From Manduca sexta (lineage: Eukaryota; Arthropoda; Insecta; Lepidoptera; Sphingidae), in contig NC_051126.1 of the NCBI RefSeq assembly GCF_014839805.1, forward strand, positions 11,044,609-11,108,608: 64,000 nucleotides of DNA. The letters are read 5' to 3'. The notes beneath the pieces were generated by a model. The model saw nothing but the letters and a program-made list of their open reading frames with translations. It had not been told where the DNA came from and made no database searches. Of this stretch, positions 11,601 through 24,900 are shown one piece after another. The stretch's first letter is position 1. Each line of letters begins with the position of its first letter. A program made the translations under genes and the position numbers.

Positions 11601-14600
11601 GGTGACTCCTGCTTCATTATCCACACTACGGACACCACAGAATAACTGTATATGTTATGATCAATATTATGTGTTATAGCTATTATTATTATTGAAATTA
11701 GAGCAGTACTCTGAACATTGTCATGGGAATACTCAGCTCTTGATCCAGATAGGATCAAATCAGGAATTTGTTACATGTAGTCTCAATAACTCAACACAAA
11801 TAAATATAAGTATACAGTACTCAATACAAATATTTTTTCTTCATCTCAATACAAATCTTTTGGAATTGACCTTACATTCCTGATACTACAAAAAATATAA
11901 ATATGTTTAAAAATACTTACCGTATGGAAGATACGGTCAATACGCTGCAGTGGCTTCTCGTGTTTCACATTAACACGATCGTAACCCTTGTCGTAGTACT
12001 CCAGAGTACCGCAGCACACAATGTCTTCACCTAAAAACAACAATTACCCTACTTAAATTTCAGGACTTCATTCTGTAATTTGTTGTATCCGTATCATTCA
12101 TACTAATTAGTGAATTGCAATAAATGGGGTATAAGATACATTTATAGAGTAAGTTCAGTCATTCTGTAACTCTATATAATAGATTTTTGTCACTGGGTGG
12201 CACCACAATTATGTGGATGAACTGACACTTTTGTAAAAGTAGCCTATGTCTTAACTAGGGTCTAAAAGATCTCCATATAAAATTTCATTTAAATTGCTTC
12301 AGTGATTCACCCATAGACAGAAAGACATACTGGTAATTACTGGTAAATACTTATGGATGCCCAAAAATATAATTTGAAATCATACCTTCTTTAATTCCCG
12401 GCAGAGATAGCTTGGCGAGACGCGGGAAGTCCATGTCCTCAATGGTGACCCATGTAGGCCGCACCGTCACAGACGCATCGCGAATCTTCATAGGAGCACC
12501 ACGCTGGCCCCATCTCTTACCGAGCTTGCGGTCACGTTGCTGTTCGCAAACATGTTTTTTGAGAATATATTACCAAATATTTGTTTTATTTTGTTATTAT
12601 AGCTTCTTAGTTCAAGTTTAATAAGACAGAGTATCTAACTATTAAGTATTAAGTGAAAAACATGTTGATATGTTTCTGTGGTCATGTAAATAAACCAAGA
12701 ACAATGTTGTTCTTAACTTTAGTTTCTCAGAATTTCATTTAGTAGACAAATTAAATAAGAAATGTAACTGAAATCCACTTTAGTAGCATAATTTGATGCA
12801 CAAAAACCTTAAGTATCCATAGAAAATACCTATTTCCAACAATGGTACAGTATACTAGACCATACAGTATACCCGCTATGCCTTGGCCAGTTTGAAGTTA
12901 GTTTCAATACCGACTCTCAGTATCCATCGCCCCCCCTCTAGTCCTAAGTAACATTGACTTTGTTATCACTTGTGTCAAACTTCAAGTTGGCCATGACTAA
13001 GCATCCATATTGTAAAAATTCATATAAATGCTTAAAGCATAAACTATTTTGTATAGTATCCTTACCTTACTCAGAGTGGTCATGCCGCCCGGAGTGCGAG
13101 CGCCACGAGCACCGCGGCCGCGCTGTCCGCGAGCACGGCCACGCTGGTACGGTGGCTTCTGCACCCTTGTGGTGTCCACCAGGTGGAAGGTGCTTTCGTC
13201 TTCATCATGGAAGTACGCATACGACGAACCGGCCCCGAACTGAGATGCGTATTTATCTGAAATTTTAAATCAGTTTTATTTATTTACATCATAAATAGTT
13301 TCAATCTTTACTTACCTACATATGAAACCCATACAACACATTACATAATGGATAAGATTTTTATTAAAATAAAATATAGATTGATTGCATTTTTATCAGG
13401 AAACTCGAATTTTCACAGACAGGAGGTGTTGATTCTCTCTAGATTATATTAGATAGATAGAGAGAAGTTTTAACTAACATGTGAGATGTTACAAAAACAA
13501 TTTAGAATCAATCCAATCTAAATTATTTTGTTTGGCTGTATTGTTTATATGACAATTTGGCCAATGTCAAGTTTGAATAGCAGAAGACACACATGCTATA
13601 TGTATGTCAAAGAAGTCTTGGGCTAAGGGAATATAAAAACAAAGATAATGTATATGGATGGAATATAAAAGCAAAAGAAAGCCTTAAACAGGAATAATTT
13701 CAGATTTGAAAGTTCTTAATAAAACTAAAATAATAATGATAATTTGCAAGCATAAGAAAAACACAAAAATAGAAAAATATATAACAATTTAGCATAGTTG
13801 TTTCATGAAGGGCATGAGCCACATCACTTTGTAAACATTTAGAGTCTAAAACCTTTGGATCACAAAGCATTGTTGTCATTTCATTGGCTATTTTACCTAA
13901 ATTCCCCCACAATTATGCTTGTTGACTGGAATCCACAGTGTTTGTTTACACTTAAACATGCATACATAAATCCAAACTATATACAGGAATAAAAAAATAT
14001 GTGCACAATACTGTTTTTTTTATTATTTATTAGCTTCCGCTCGCAGCTTCGCCCGCGTGGATTTCGGACTTCAAAAATGGAGACGGTCGCGAACGTTCGA
14101 GAATGTTCGTTTTACGAAGCTACTCGCTAGGTGATTCGCTAGCCTCTAGGTGCCAAGCAAGCCGCCTGCCTGTGCGTTGGCGACCTTATATATATACAAA
14201 AATAATCCTTATAGCATGATTCAGTATTCATGCATGATGGCTTATTATTAGCGTAATTCATGTATAACTTTGGTGTTTCTATACTGATTTCTATGATTCT
14301 TTTTTATGGAATATTTAATAATGTTAACTTTTTTTAATTAGGGATGACTGAGAGTGTTATAAACGTAAGAGTAGACAAATATAATGAGAAAGCTTCGAAC
14401 TGCTAAGCTATCGGGAGTTACACGTGTTATTGTGAGTCAACCATAAAAGATAGACATATGCTGTCGTGGGATATTTTTTACATAATTTTAAGGAGAACAT
14501 TTCCATCATACATGATTTCTGTGTAGCTTTAACCATTAAGGTTGCACGCACAATGGAAGCTTAAAAAATGGAGTAACTTCTCCCGTTTTCCTAACATTTC

Positions 14601-15604
14601 CCTTCACTGCTCTGCTCCTATTAATTGTAGCAAGATGAAAAGTATACTATAACCAGCACAGGAGTATGACAAATAATTGTACCAAGTTTTGTTAAAATCT
14701 GTCGAGTAGTTTTTGTTTCTATAACGGTTATACAGACAGACAGACAGACAAAAATTTTACTAATTGCATTTTTGGCATCAGTATCGATCCCTAATCACCC
14801 CCTGATAGTTATTTTGGAAATATATTTCATGTACAGAATTGACCTCTCTGCAGATTTATTATAAGTATAGATAGATTGTGTTTGGTTTAACTGTCATGTT
14901 CAAACAAAAGCTAAAAAGGAGTATTTTTGCTGTGATTTAGTATGACATCTATTCTCTAAGTAAGTAATCTTTAATAATCCTCATAAGCCATAATTTGGTA
15001 TAATCATCTTGGGTCTCTTTTAGATTCAGTTTACACATTTACCAGATATGATGTTAATATAACCAATATCTGTATCAAACGATATAAGGCCTCCTGTAAC
15101 AATACTTTGGTCAAGCAAGCAGTCCAGAGAACTGGGTGCACACGGTTTATAAGCATTTAGATTAATGAACTAAGCCATTGTATATTGTAATATGCATAAC
15201 ATTATATGGGTATAAAATACCCATGTGAATGATTCTGTATTTTGTAACTCCTGGGACGTAGTTCAATTCACTTTTGAATTAATTGCATGCATTCTAGACC
15301 GTAAAGGAGTTTAACACATACCAGTCGCTAATAAACGTCATCATAACCTCAAAAAGTATAGTTGATGGAAGTCAAGGTTCATATGCCAATATAAACGCTG
15401 TTGATACTCACTCTGGTACTTTTTATCCTGCACCATTGTCCAGTCACTTATCTTGCCCAAGCGGTCGCCTTTGCTGAAAGGTTGGTAGGGCATGTCCCTA
15501 AATTGCTCCGGCATTTCGCAAGGGCCCCATCCTGTAGGATTGTCTTGAATTATGGGTGCTACAAATCTTATTGGCTCTTCAGCCGGTAACACATGTTCCG
15601 ACAT
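8672..15604 (-). CDS. eIF3d: Eukaryotic translation initiation factor 3 subunit D
   Basis: eIF3d is a cytosolic subunit of the eIF3 complex that helps recruit the 40S subunit to mRNA and in animals can bind the cap of selected mRNAs. Ten coding exons join perfectly: 15412-15604, 13066-13256, 12386-12539, 11921-12030, 11222-11360, 10705-10865, 10188-10319, 9698-9904, 9118-9313 and 8672-8832. Together they encode 547 residues, close to the animal norm of about 548. The start is the ATG at 15604 ([10 protein letters not shown]), followed by the family signatures [11 protein letters not shown] and [18 protein letters not shown]. Later blocks are [84 protein letters not shown] and [15 protein letters not shown]. 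Residues about 103-120 form an Arg/Gly-rich patch and the C-terminus is acidic. The donor of the fifth exon is GTTCGT, an unusual but phase-consistent site. The open frame runs upstream of this ATG, but conservation begins here. Confidence 0.97.
10960..11095 (-). repeat. Diverged tRNA-headed SINE fragment in eIF3d intron
   Basis: The segment 'gggagcgaatctatcgccac...ccacgcggaatcgaaccgtggaccc' has the layout seen in reverse at 20757-20981 (cgagcctatcgccat, then a B-box-like cgaac-gac block). It is heavily diverged. It lies in the intron between exons 11222-11360 and 10705-10865. Confidence 0.45.
14030..14871 (-). mobile_element. Non-autonomous Helitron in eIF3d intron 1
   Basis: Read on the minus strand it begins with TCTATACTTATAATAAATC at 14871 and ends with GCGGAAGCTAA at 14030, with host A before and host T after. 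This matches Helitron TC...CTRR ends inserted between A and T. It includes a (CAGA)n stretch near 14736-14751 and matches 57025-57854 over much of its length. No Rep/helicase frame is present. The ends resemble the Lep1-type Helitrons common in Lepidoptera. Confidence 0.75.
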
Positions 15605-17702
15605 TGTTATTTTGTGTCGAATATTAGTTATTTCTGTAAATTCAACATGTATCCAAGTTCCTGCCACACGACACTTTCGAAAAGATGCCAAAGATTCTGC
15701 TAACTTCAGTTGATAAAAATGAGCGACCAACTGAATGAGAATGAATGAGCTATACCATAAATTATAGAAGAAATTTCTCATCTGTTGCTTTGTAAGCTGG
15801 GTTTATACGTTCAAAATGATACACTATATGCAAACAATGTAATATTTGAAAAACGGATGTCTCGCAAATTTCTTTAAAATTCAAAACTGTCATCCGTGTC
15901 GCCATTTGTCAACTCTACATTTTAAAGAAAGCCATGCCACCACAGGAAATTCAAAATTTTTGTAATCACCTTTTGAATTCTGCTTCTTCTTCCCGGATTT
16001 CGGCACTTGGTTGATTTATTTTTTTACTTAATAAATACCCAGATCGTAATTTTCATTCCATATGTAAAGCCGGGCTTATAAATATTTATACCAATATATG
16101 TTTAAATGGGTTTTGCTCGTGGCTTCACCGGACTGAAAGTCCTTTTCTGTAAAATAGTACAACTGCGCAGGTTTCTAGGATAAAAACAACGTTTAATTAT
16201 TTCAACAGCCGGAAAATCAGTAGCTTGCATAAATATTTATCTTAGAGTAAGAATAAATGTGTTCTAACCCTTACTTAAAATGTACTGTCTACGAGATAAT
16301 AATTATTATCTACTCACTTCACGTCATTGGTGGCCATTCAGAGTTAGTGACAGTAGTTTATTTGTCTCTGATTGACAGTTAGCACTAGGTTCAATAGGTT
16401 GGTACTAGGTATTAAACTTCAGTTTTTTATATTTGGCAGCAGTGTACCCACTGCACAGTGTTCTGTTAACTTCAGTAAATGTTTATTGTGCTCGACAACA
16501 AATTCCCAATACTCAATAAATACACCGATTTTCATTGAAAATGTAATAAGACAATAAATGACATAAATATACTTTATTTGAGTATATTTAATATTATGTA
16601 TATTCCATAAGAATACAATTGTTTTCGTTACTAACACCTATAGTTAAAGTTAAGTGTATTGACTTTTGTGTTTGATTAACAGTGGACAAAAAGTGAGCAA
16701 TTATTTTTATTGTTTTCTCGCGGCTCCCAGTTTATAGTGAGTAAATATTTACTTATAAATTAGAAATGTATATTTTATTTCTAGGTAAATATAAATACAT
16801 TGTAATTTCTTGTGATCAGAGTTTATTTACTAATATTTAGGCACTGAATATTATTTGAGAACGCGCTATTTATAGGTATGTACGTAGTACGTAAATATAT
16901 AAAATTTGTAAAACTACTAATTGTACTGTTTAATGAGTTTGATAAAATGTAACCTTAAAATTTGCCATCGGTAAAGAGCGAATGTTTGTAATGTGTATTA
17001 TTTGGGCATCGTATTAAGGCTGAGAATTACCTATGTGAGCTCGATTCCCACCAAAGTTGGGAGATTTGTATTTTTCGCTTTTTGACAATGGGGTATTTTA
17101 TTATTGTATGGAACTCAAGCTACAATAAGTATTCACCTATAAATTAGGGTAGTTACTTGGTGAAGCATCTCCTAAATTGATTAGGATAAAATTTATTTTG
17201 TATGTTTTAAATTTCTACAAAGATATTACATTTTGAAACTTAACGGAGAGAATTAAAAGATGATTAAATTATCATAATTTAAAGTAGCTTTATAATAACC
17301 AGTTCGATGTATAAAATGCCGGTATTACTTAAACATTTCATAAAAAAATATATATTTTTGAGCGTCTTTTTAACACAATGAAGAGGTAAATACGTATGTG
17401 CACATACCTACGTTCATGAACATTTGAACACTCGAAATTGTCCTAATTGATTCGATTGCATACACTTCGCGTGAATAATAAATACCCGGGCACCAGTTCC
17501 TTTTTTTCTGTCTGAATTGGTTATATATACAACTGTTTTTCAGGCATGTCAATGTAGTGAAATGCTAAAGAATGTTCACCCATGTGTGCGTGAGGAACAC
17601 TCTACGCTACATTTGTAAGGGTATTTATTCATATCATATTTATACTCTTTGAACATCATTTCCCACATATTATACATGTATTTATTATTTTTATTGTCTA
17701 AA
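15605..17702. other. eIF3d upstream region and intergenic DNA
   Basis: The first 300 bases should hold the eIF3d 5' leader and promoter; minus-strand TGACA motifs occur at 15888-15892 and 15907-15911. A short piece near 16110-16160 ('ttttgctcgtggcttcaccgg') resembles a Helitron 3' end. No gene was recognised in the rest. Confidence 0.4.
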
Positions 17703-17981
17703 CTAGCTTTGCTCACGGCTTCTCCCGCGTGGAAATCAGAGCTTTTCCCGCGTAAATCTAGACATTCGAGATTTTTTATAACCACGCGACCCCTTCAATA
17801 CTAATCGTTATATTTTAATTAATGAACATAAAACCGTAACGTACTATAACCTACACCTTCCTCAAGACTTGTACAATCTTTTCGTAAAAACGGTGAAAAA
17901 ATCCTTTCAATAGATTTTGAGAAAATCGATCACATACAGACAGACAGCTTTTAGGAACGTTTTATATTATGTACTTATAGA
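17703..17981 (-). mobile_element. Short Helitron-like element
   Basis: Minus-strand ends are TCTATAAGTACATAATATAA at 17981 and CTAG at 17703-17706. The GC-rich block just before CTAG (reverse of 'gctcacggcttctcccgcg') is typical of lepidopteran Helitron 3' ends. An internal 'cagacagacag' also fits the family. It is about 280 bp with no coding capacity. Confidence 0.6.
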
Positions 17982-18495
17982 TTTCGGAATGGTCGAAGAG
18001 GCGGTCTAACCCATAACTGTAACATATTTATTGGTTTCTAAAAAAGTTCAATCAATTTTTCCTTTCCTCTCTTGTATCCAATCATGCCGAAATTAATTAA
18101 CAATCTTAATTAATATCTACAGAACAATAACGAAACCAAATTGATCAAATTAGAGTAAGTACCCAAACTAAATTAAATGATTAATGATAAAACTTTAATA
18201 TTAGTGGATAATTTCGGTGTATCAGTTAGTCTGGTATGTTTATTAATTTCGGCTAAAAGGCAGCTATACCTTATTCAACTAGGTCCTTAAATATGATTAA
18301 AGGACGAACATATTAAGATTGGCGAACCGTGATCAATTTCTTTGCGATTCCAACCGGGCTTATGATGATACTTAAGTTTTATATAGTAAGTGTGTCAATA
18401 CCGAATATGCAATAAACAAGCATTAAAACTTTGATTCAAAAGGAAAAAATAATTCACCAAAATATTTGAGTAGATAATATAAATGTGTTTTTGAA

Positions 18496-18625
18496 GGTAT
18501 GTGAAGTCTGCCAACCTTACGCCAGCGTGGTGGAATATGCAATAAACAAGCATTAAAACTGATTCAAATGGACTAAGGCTCTCTTTGTAGTAGAAGAGTG
18601 GGACAGTACGTAAAACTGGGCTGGT
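18496..18625 (+). repeat. Rearranged SINE family A fragment
   Basis: The body phrases 'gtgaagtctgccaa', 'gccagcgtggtgg' and 'gtagtagaagagtgggacag' identify family A. The piece is interrupted near 18535-18570 by a repeat of sequence seen at about 18408-18438 ('aatatgcaataaacaagcat'), so a local duplication has occurred. Confidence 0.6.
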
Positions 18626-18680
18626 ATTCGACAAACTGCGGTGATCATACATTAATCCGCACCGTGTGCAAAATATCGTA

Positions 18681-18785
18681 TTTTTTTTATTTATTTATTG
18701 CACTTAATATACAAATGTATACAGGCGGACTTAATGCCATAGGCATTCTCTCCCAGCCAACCTTAGGGTGGTGTAGAGATAAAAT
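18681..18785 (-). mobile_element. LINE 3' tail fragment
   Basis: Reverse complement of this stretch matches the 3' end of the LINE at 26721-27729: 'ccaccctaaggttggctggg', 'gagaatgcctatggcattaa', 'gtccgcctg', then 'gtgcaataaataaataaa'. Only the 3' end is present, a typical 5'-truncated insertion. Confidence 0.75.
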
Positions 18786-19294
18786 AGGTAGATGCATCAT
18801 GGTGACATGAATTTTACAAAAGATAAAGAAAAAAAGTATATAAATGTAAATATACGATAAAGACCTTGACCTATATAGCAAAAAATATAAAATACCTACA
18901 AATTATAAACGCCATTATATATTTTAAATTTATTTATGGTTCATGCATAAAAATATACTTACAACACATTCGTCAATCGTCCCCCACAAATCACATAAGA
19001 AAAAAAAAATTATAGTCCCCTCCTTTTTGAAGTCGGTTAATAATATAGGTTTCATTATGAGTTCCAGAATTTCCATACCTACATAACGGAATCTTGTAGT
19101 GCTACCTATAAGTTTTTTATTAAGAAAATAGTTTTATAGGTACGCATTATGTGTTAATAAATAAAATAAAAGCCTTTTATTTCTTGCAAGTAGGTACATT
19201 ATGAAGTTTAAGAGGTAAGAAAAAAAAATGTATTAATGTGAGTATAAACATTACATTAAAACTACGACCGCTTACAACACCCATATGCAATATA

Positions 19295-19453
19295 TGGGGA
19301 CTTTACTTGAAAACAGCGCGCGGTGGTATAGTACAGTTACTTCGCGACTTAGTAGCTTTCGCTGTTTTTCCCCGCGTTACTTATATCATAAGCCCCGCCC
19401 CTTGACCCTAAATGGACTAACGGGCTATGAAATATAAAAACGTAAAGTCCCCA
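19295..19453. repeat. Candidate MITE with 12-bp inverted ends
   Basis: The left end 'tggggactttac' and the right end 'gtaaagtcccca' are exact inverted repeats about 159 bp apart. The interior is unusually GC-rich for this region (blocks such as 'gcgcgcggtgg' and 'ccccgcgttac'). No clear target duplication is visible, so the class is unassigned. Confidence 0.45.
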
Positions 19454-20712
19454 ACAGATACAATGCGTGTGATATGTCCCTTATCTACATAATTTAGTGA
19501 TTGTGTTTTTGAAGATAACGTGTGATATGATTATTTGGTAAAATAGTATTTTGATTATTTTTGTTTTTTAGTTTAGGTCAGTACATAACATTTATAAAAA
19601 AAATTGACTTCTTTTTGGCTCATCTATAAGGATCTATCATGAATAGTACAATTTGCGGCTCCACGTGTGCGAGTCAGTCTACCTATTGCCATACCCTAGA
19701 TAAAATTTAATTCAGTCATCCACAGAGTTCCGACTCAAATGCGATAGTTAGTGATATGATGTTACTAAATAAACCGATTTAATTTAGGAACTTATTTTGA
19801 ACTAAATCGGTACTGAGTCGCTCGGTAAAAGATGATAGCAGGCCTTCAGGGATATTGTAGCTCTCTATATTATTCCTTATTTCACGAGCCTATAAATGAA
19901 CTGCTCTAAACTTTTTTTCTTTTCTCACTTTATCATGTACCCTCAACTGATTGAAAAGAGCAACACCAGAGTTTCTTGCCCGTTCTTCTCTGGTGAAAAC
20001 TGCTTTCCGAACTGGCAGTAGAGTTAATATTGACGGAATCTAAATAATGTATTACATTTTACAGATTCAAATAAATCATTTCATTTCATATAATTGTGAA
20101 GGAATTTTTAAAGTCGGAGCAAAGGTTCCAATTAATAAAAAAAATAAAATAATCAATTACGTAACCTTTCTAAGGTATATCACTTACTCTATGATAACCT
20201 ATTTACTGGTTACCAATTTTGGAGTCGATGACAAAACAGAGCTGCTTAATTCTTGAGGTCATCAAAAAATATAATTAGCTAGTAATATTCATTGGGTCCG
20301 ACTTCAATTAAGCGCATCGCAGTGAGTCTGCCATGCCGGAATTAAAATAGTCCTGCATAAATAAGTAATACTTAATTGAAATGTCATTAAAATATTGAAG
20401 TAAGTAATATTATTTTGTTATTTGCTATACATTTTGATGCAAACCACACAGTTGATAACAGCTGTAGCTGTGTAGCTGTAATGAAGATTTAATATGTGCA
20501 TTCGAGTTGTAACATCCTGTTGATTTATTTAAAGTATGTTTTTATGTATATCAAATACAAACGTCATGAAAATTTTATTTTACGGAACGACTTAACTAGC
20601 TTTGCTTCGACAGACCAAAATGAAGGACTCGTGCACATAAAAATATTTATATGTTATTCCTTATGCTATCTGACCTGCATTTCCTAACCCACTGTCTTAA
20701 ATGAGATTCATA

Positions 20713-20736
20713 TTATATATACACACACACACACAC
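20713..20736. repeat. (TA)n/(AC)n microsatellite
   Basis: A short TA run passes into about eight AC units. No function is implied. Confidence 0.85.
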
Positions 20737-20756
20737 CATCACACATTTCATCCCCG

Positions 20757-20981
20757 AAGGGGTATGCAGAGGTGCAACCAGGGCACCCACTTTTCGCCGA
20801 GTGTGTTCCGTCTCAGGATGTGATAGGGGGCGAGCCTATCGCCATATCGGACACAAATTCCAGATTCCGGGCTGATATTGAGCAGAAAAACCCAATTATC
20901 ACTTTGCCCGACCCGGGATTCGAACCCAGGACCTCAGAGCGCTGCCGTACCGCGCGTGCAGTACAACTACGCCACCGAAGC
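20757..20981 (-). repeat. tRNA-headed SINE, reverse copy, cut by the gap
   Basis: On the minus strand the head reads 'gcttcggtggcgtagttgta' then 'cctgggttcgaatcccgggt' (A-box-like and B-box blocks). A body follows with 'gatatggcgataggctcgcc'. The head abuts the N run at 20982. The same family occurs at 38060-38288. Confidence 0.72.
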
Positions 20982-21481
20982 NNNNNNNNNNNNNNNNNNN
21001 NNNNNNNNNNNNNNNNNNNNNNNNNNNNNNNNNNNNNNNNNNNNNNNNNNNNNNNNNNNNNNNNNNNNNNNNNNNNNNNNNNNNNNNNNNNNNNNNNNNN
21101 NNNNNNNNNNNNNNNNNNNNNNNNNNNNNNNNNNNNNNNNNNNNNNNNNNNNNNNNNNNNNNNNNNNNNNNNNNNNNNNNNNNNNNNNNNNNNNNNNNNN
21201 NNNNNNNNNNNNNNNNNNNNNNNNNNNNNNNNNNNNNNNNNNNNNNNNNNNNNNNNNNNNNNNNNNNNNNNNNNNNNNNNNNNNNNNNNNNNNNNNNNNN
21301 NNNNNNNNNNNNNNNNNNNNNNNNNNNNNNNNNNNNNNNNNNNNNNNNNNNNNNNNNNNNNNNNNNNNNNNNNNNNNNNNNNNNNNNNNNNNNNNNNNNN
21401 NNNNNNNNNNNNNNNNNNNNNNNNNNNNNNNNNNNNNNNNNNNNNNNNNNNNNNNNNNNNNNNNNNNNNNNNNNNNNNNNN
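20982..21481. other. Assembly gap (500 N)
   Basis: Exactly 500 N lie between a SINE and the first base of a Copia LTR. A round length suggests a placeholder gap. Open frames spanning it are meaningless. Confidence 0.99.
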
Positions 21482-21680
21482 TGTTAATAAAACCACTATG
21501 ACGGATCACTGTTATTTAATTTGATATCTTAAACATAAACTTAAAGAACTACATTATTGTGGCTGCTCGCCGGCAGCCCGTGACAGGAAGAAGGAAGTGG
21601 AGGCGTGTTGCCACAAAAACAAATTAAATTACATATTAACAAATGTTACCCTAAACAAATATAAATGTACCCATTCAACA
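21482..21680 (-). repeat. Copia 3' LTR
   Basis: 199 bp, begins with tgttaataaaacc and ends with acccattcaaca on the plus strand. I saw no difference from 25937-26135. Its first base directly follows the N gap. Confidence 0.95.
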
Positions 21681-21690
21681 TGCCTCCTTA
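21681..21690 (-). other. Copia polypurine tract candidate
   Basis: On the element strand AAGGAGGCA lies directly next to the 3' LTR, the position where plus-strand DNA synthesis is primed in LTR elements. Confidence 0.6.
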
Positions 21691-21970
21691 CATTTATATT
21701 TTAACTAAATCATATCATACACTACTCATATCAAGACAATAGCTCTATAAACATTACCTTCAGTATAACATATTATATTAATTTATCAATTATCATCTTT
21801 TAATTAAACAATTTAAACCAATATTTATCTCAACATAATATCCATCTGAAAGATAAATTACTTTTACAACAACTTTAACATATCTCTAAATTTATTAAAT
21901 TTATTACTTCCCAATGGTTTTGTTAAAATGTCAGCTATATTTTGATCAGATGCAATTTTTATAACATCAA

Positions 21971-24900
21971 TTAAACCAATTTTAACACTTTCATGAACAA
22001 AATGATAATGAACTTCAATATGTTTTGAATTTTTGTGAAATTTCCGTATTTAGCAATAATTTGAGCTCCAATATTATCTTCATATATTTTTACAGGTTTA
22101 CAATCTTTCTGACAAATCTCATTAATTAAACAAACTATAAATTTAATTTCAGTAACAGCTTCTGACAGCGCAATGTATTCAGCAAATGTAGATGACTTTG
22201 TTACACAATTTTGTTTCTTTGATTTCCAAAATATTACATTCCCAAACAGTCTAATTACAAATCCTGTTGTTGATTTCCTACTGACAATATCTCCTGCAAA
22301 ATCTGCATCTACATAACAATCTAACATATCAGAATTTATATTCATGTTATAAATTAATTTTATATGTTTTGTTAAGTAAAGATATTTAAGTACTCTCAAG
22401 CATATTTAAAATGTGTCTCATTATAGCAATTTTGGAATCTACTCAAATAATTAACACTGAACGATATATCTGGTCTTGTACCTGAACTAATATATAAAAG
22501 TGCTCCAATTAAATTTCTATATTTTACATTCTCATTTATATTACAGTTTTCTAGTTTAAGATTTACTTCCATTGGTGTAGTATATAACTTTGTATTTATT
22601 ATATTATAACGCTTAGCTAATGATTCTATATATGATTCCTGACTCAGTGTCATGGTCTTATTCTTTTATAATCATAATCAATATGTATTCCAATGTATTC
22701 TTTAACTTTACCCATATCCTTCATAGTAAATTTACTTAACAGTTTGTTTTAATATTACTCATTACCTTTTCATCTTTACAACATATTAACAAATCATCAA
22801 CATATAACAAAATGTATACACTCACATTAGTATCCAATTTAAAATATAAACAAAAGTCATATTTACTTCTCTGAAATCCAAGACTAGTTAAAAACTTATT
22901 GACACATTCATACCAAGCCCGAGGGCTTTCTTTTAAACCATATAATGTTTTATTTAATTTATAAACTCTATCAGTGCCATCATCATAACCAATTGGCTGC
23001 TTTACATAAACTTCAGATAAAATTTTACCATTTAAAAAAGAAGTTGCAACATCCATCTGATGTATGTTAAGATTATTTTGACAACAATAAGACAATAACA
23101 ATTTTAAAGTTTGCATTTTAGCAACGGGTGAATATATATCATCAATAAAATCTTTTTGTTGAAAACCTCTTACTACTAACCTAGCTTTAAATTTATTTTC
23201 GGCTTTCTTTCTGTATATCCATTTCACATCTAAAGGCTGTTTGTCTGCTGGTTTACTTACAAGTCTCCAGGTCTCATTTTTTGCCAAACTGTTCATCTCA
23301 CGATTCATAGCCTCAGTCCATTCTTTTGCTTCATCGCTAGTTATTGCCTCCTGAAAATTATCTGGAATCATAGCATCACAATAGTTAACAGTTATACAAT
23401 AATAACCAAATTCTTCATCAAACCGAGTTGGTGGCTTGATTTTACGCCGATTTCTTGTTTCAATTACTTTATTATCATCATAACTTTCATTTGTTTCAGC
23501 ATTCAAATCTTCATTAATTTTCTCATTATTTTCTTCTGCATTAGTCTCTTTCTTCTCTTCTATAATTTTCTCTTCCAATTTATTCGGCTGGCTATTACTT
23601 TTATCATTTTTTTCTCTTCTCTATTATCATCGAGACCAATACACATTACATCATCTTCAATTATATCACAATGTCTTTGCTACAACTGTTCTATTGTTTA
23701 TTAATACTCTATATCCAACATCTGTATAGCCCATTAGTATGCCAAGCTCGGCTTTCCTGTCCCATTTACATTTTCTCTTTTCCTCTGGTGTTCTAACAAA
23801 TACTTTACTTCCATATATCCTTAAATTTTCAATGCTTGGCCTTTGTTTGAAAAATATCTCATAAGGCGTCTTCCTTTCTATAGTGCCATTTGTTAATGTT
23901 CTATTCTTTAAATAAGCTGCGGCCATAACCACTTCAGGCCAAAATCTTTTATGCACTTTTGCCTCTGCCAATAGACATCTTGACATATCCATTATTGATC
24001 TATTGAACCTCTCTGCTGTGCCATTTAATTCATGCACATATGGCGGACAAGATTTAATCATAATTCCCTTTGATCTTGCAAAGTCAAACACTCTTTTATT
24101 AATGTATTCCTTTCCATTATCACATCTCAATTCTTTAATATTTTTCCCAGTTAAATTTTGTATCTCATTAACATACTGCATTAAACAATTATATACTTTA
24201 TCTTTTGACGGAATACAATAAACTTTTGCCAACTTACTATAGTCATCTATAAAACTTAAGAAATATTTTTCACCATTAAAACCTGTAGTTCTGTGTGGCC
24301 CATTTAAATCTGTGTGTACAATTTCTAATATATCCTGTGCTCGTTTTCTATTATTTTTAAATGGCAAGTTATGCATTTTATTTTCAATACATATAGCACA
24401 TTTCATGTACTTACATTCAATCTCCTTTGGTAATCCTTTCAATAATTCACTTGTACACATAGTATTCAAATTGTTAAAGTTTATATGACCAAGCATCCTA
24501 TGTAATTTCTCCTTCACTGTCATACTTGATTTCTTCACTAAATTAGCATGTAATGTACTTGCATTTATATAACCTTTTAATTTATACAGTCTATCTTCTT
24601 TCACTGCTATAGCTATAATAGTTCCATAGACGTTATATATTTTTGATTGTCGTCCCCTGGAAACAATTTTATGATTGTCTGTAATCTTTGAATAGCTCAA
24701 TAAATTTGTTTTCATCTCTTTGACATAGAAAACATTGTTCAAAACAACTTCAGACTTTTTCCATAGACCATAAAATAAGTTTGTATTTTTCCGACCTTTG
24801 TAGCTTCTAATATTCTTCCATCACCAACTTTTACTTTAATAGGTTGTTGTAATATTTCACATGAATGATAGTACTCATCAGTATTAATTATATGATCTGT

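Noticed and set aside
15341..15781. A 146-codon frame giving eIF3d a longer N-terminus
   Set aside because: Conservation starts at [10 protein letters not shown] (15604). The upstream residues look like translated leader sequence.
20772..21524. Open frames of 180-250 codons across 20772-21524
   Set aside because: They are made mostly of the N gap and have no real coding content.
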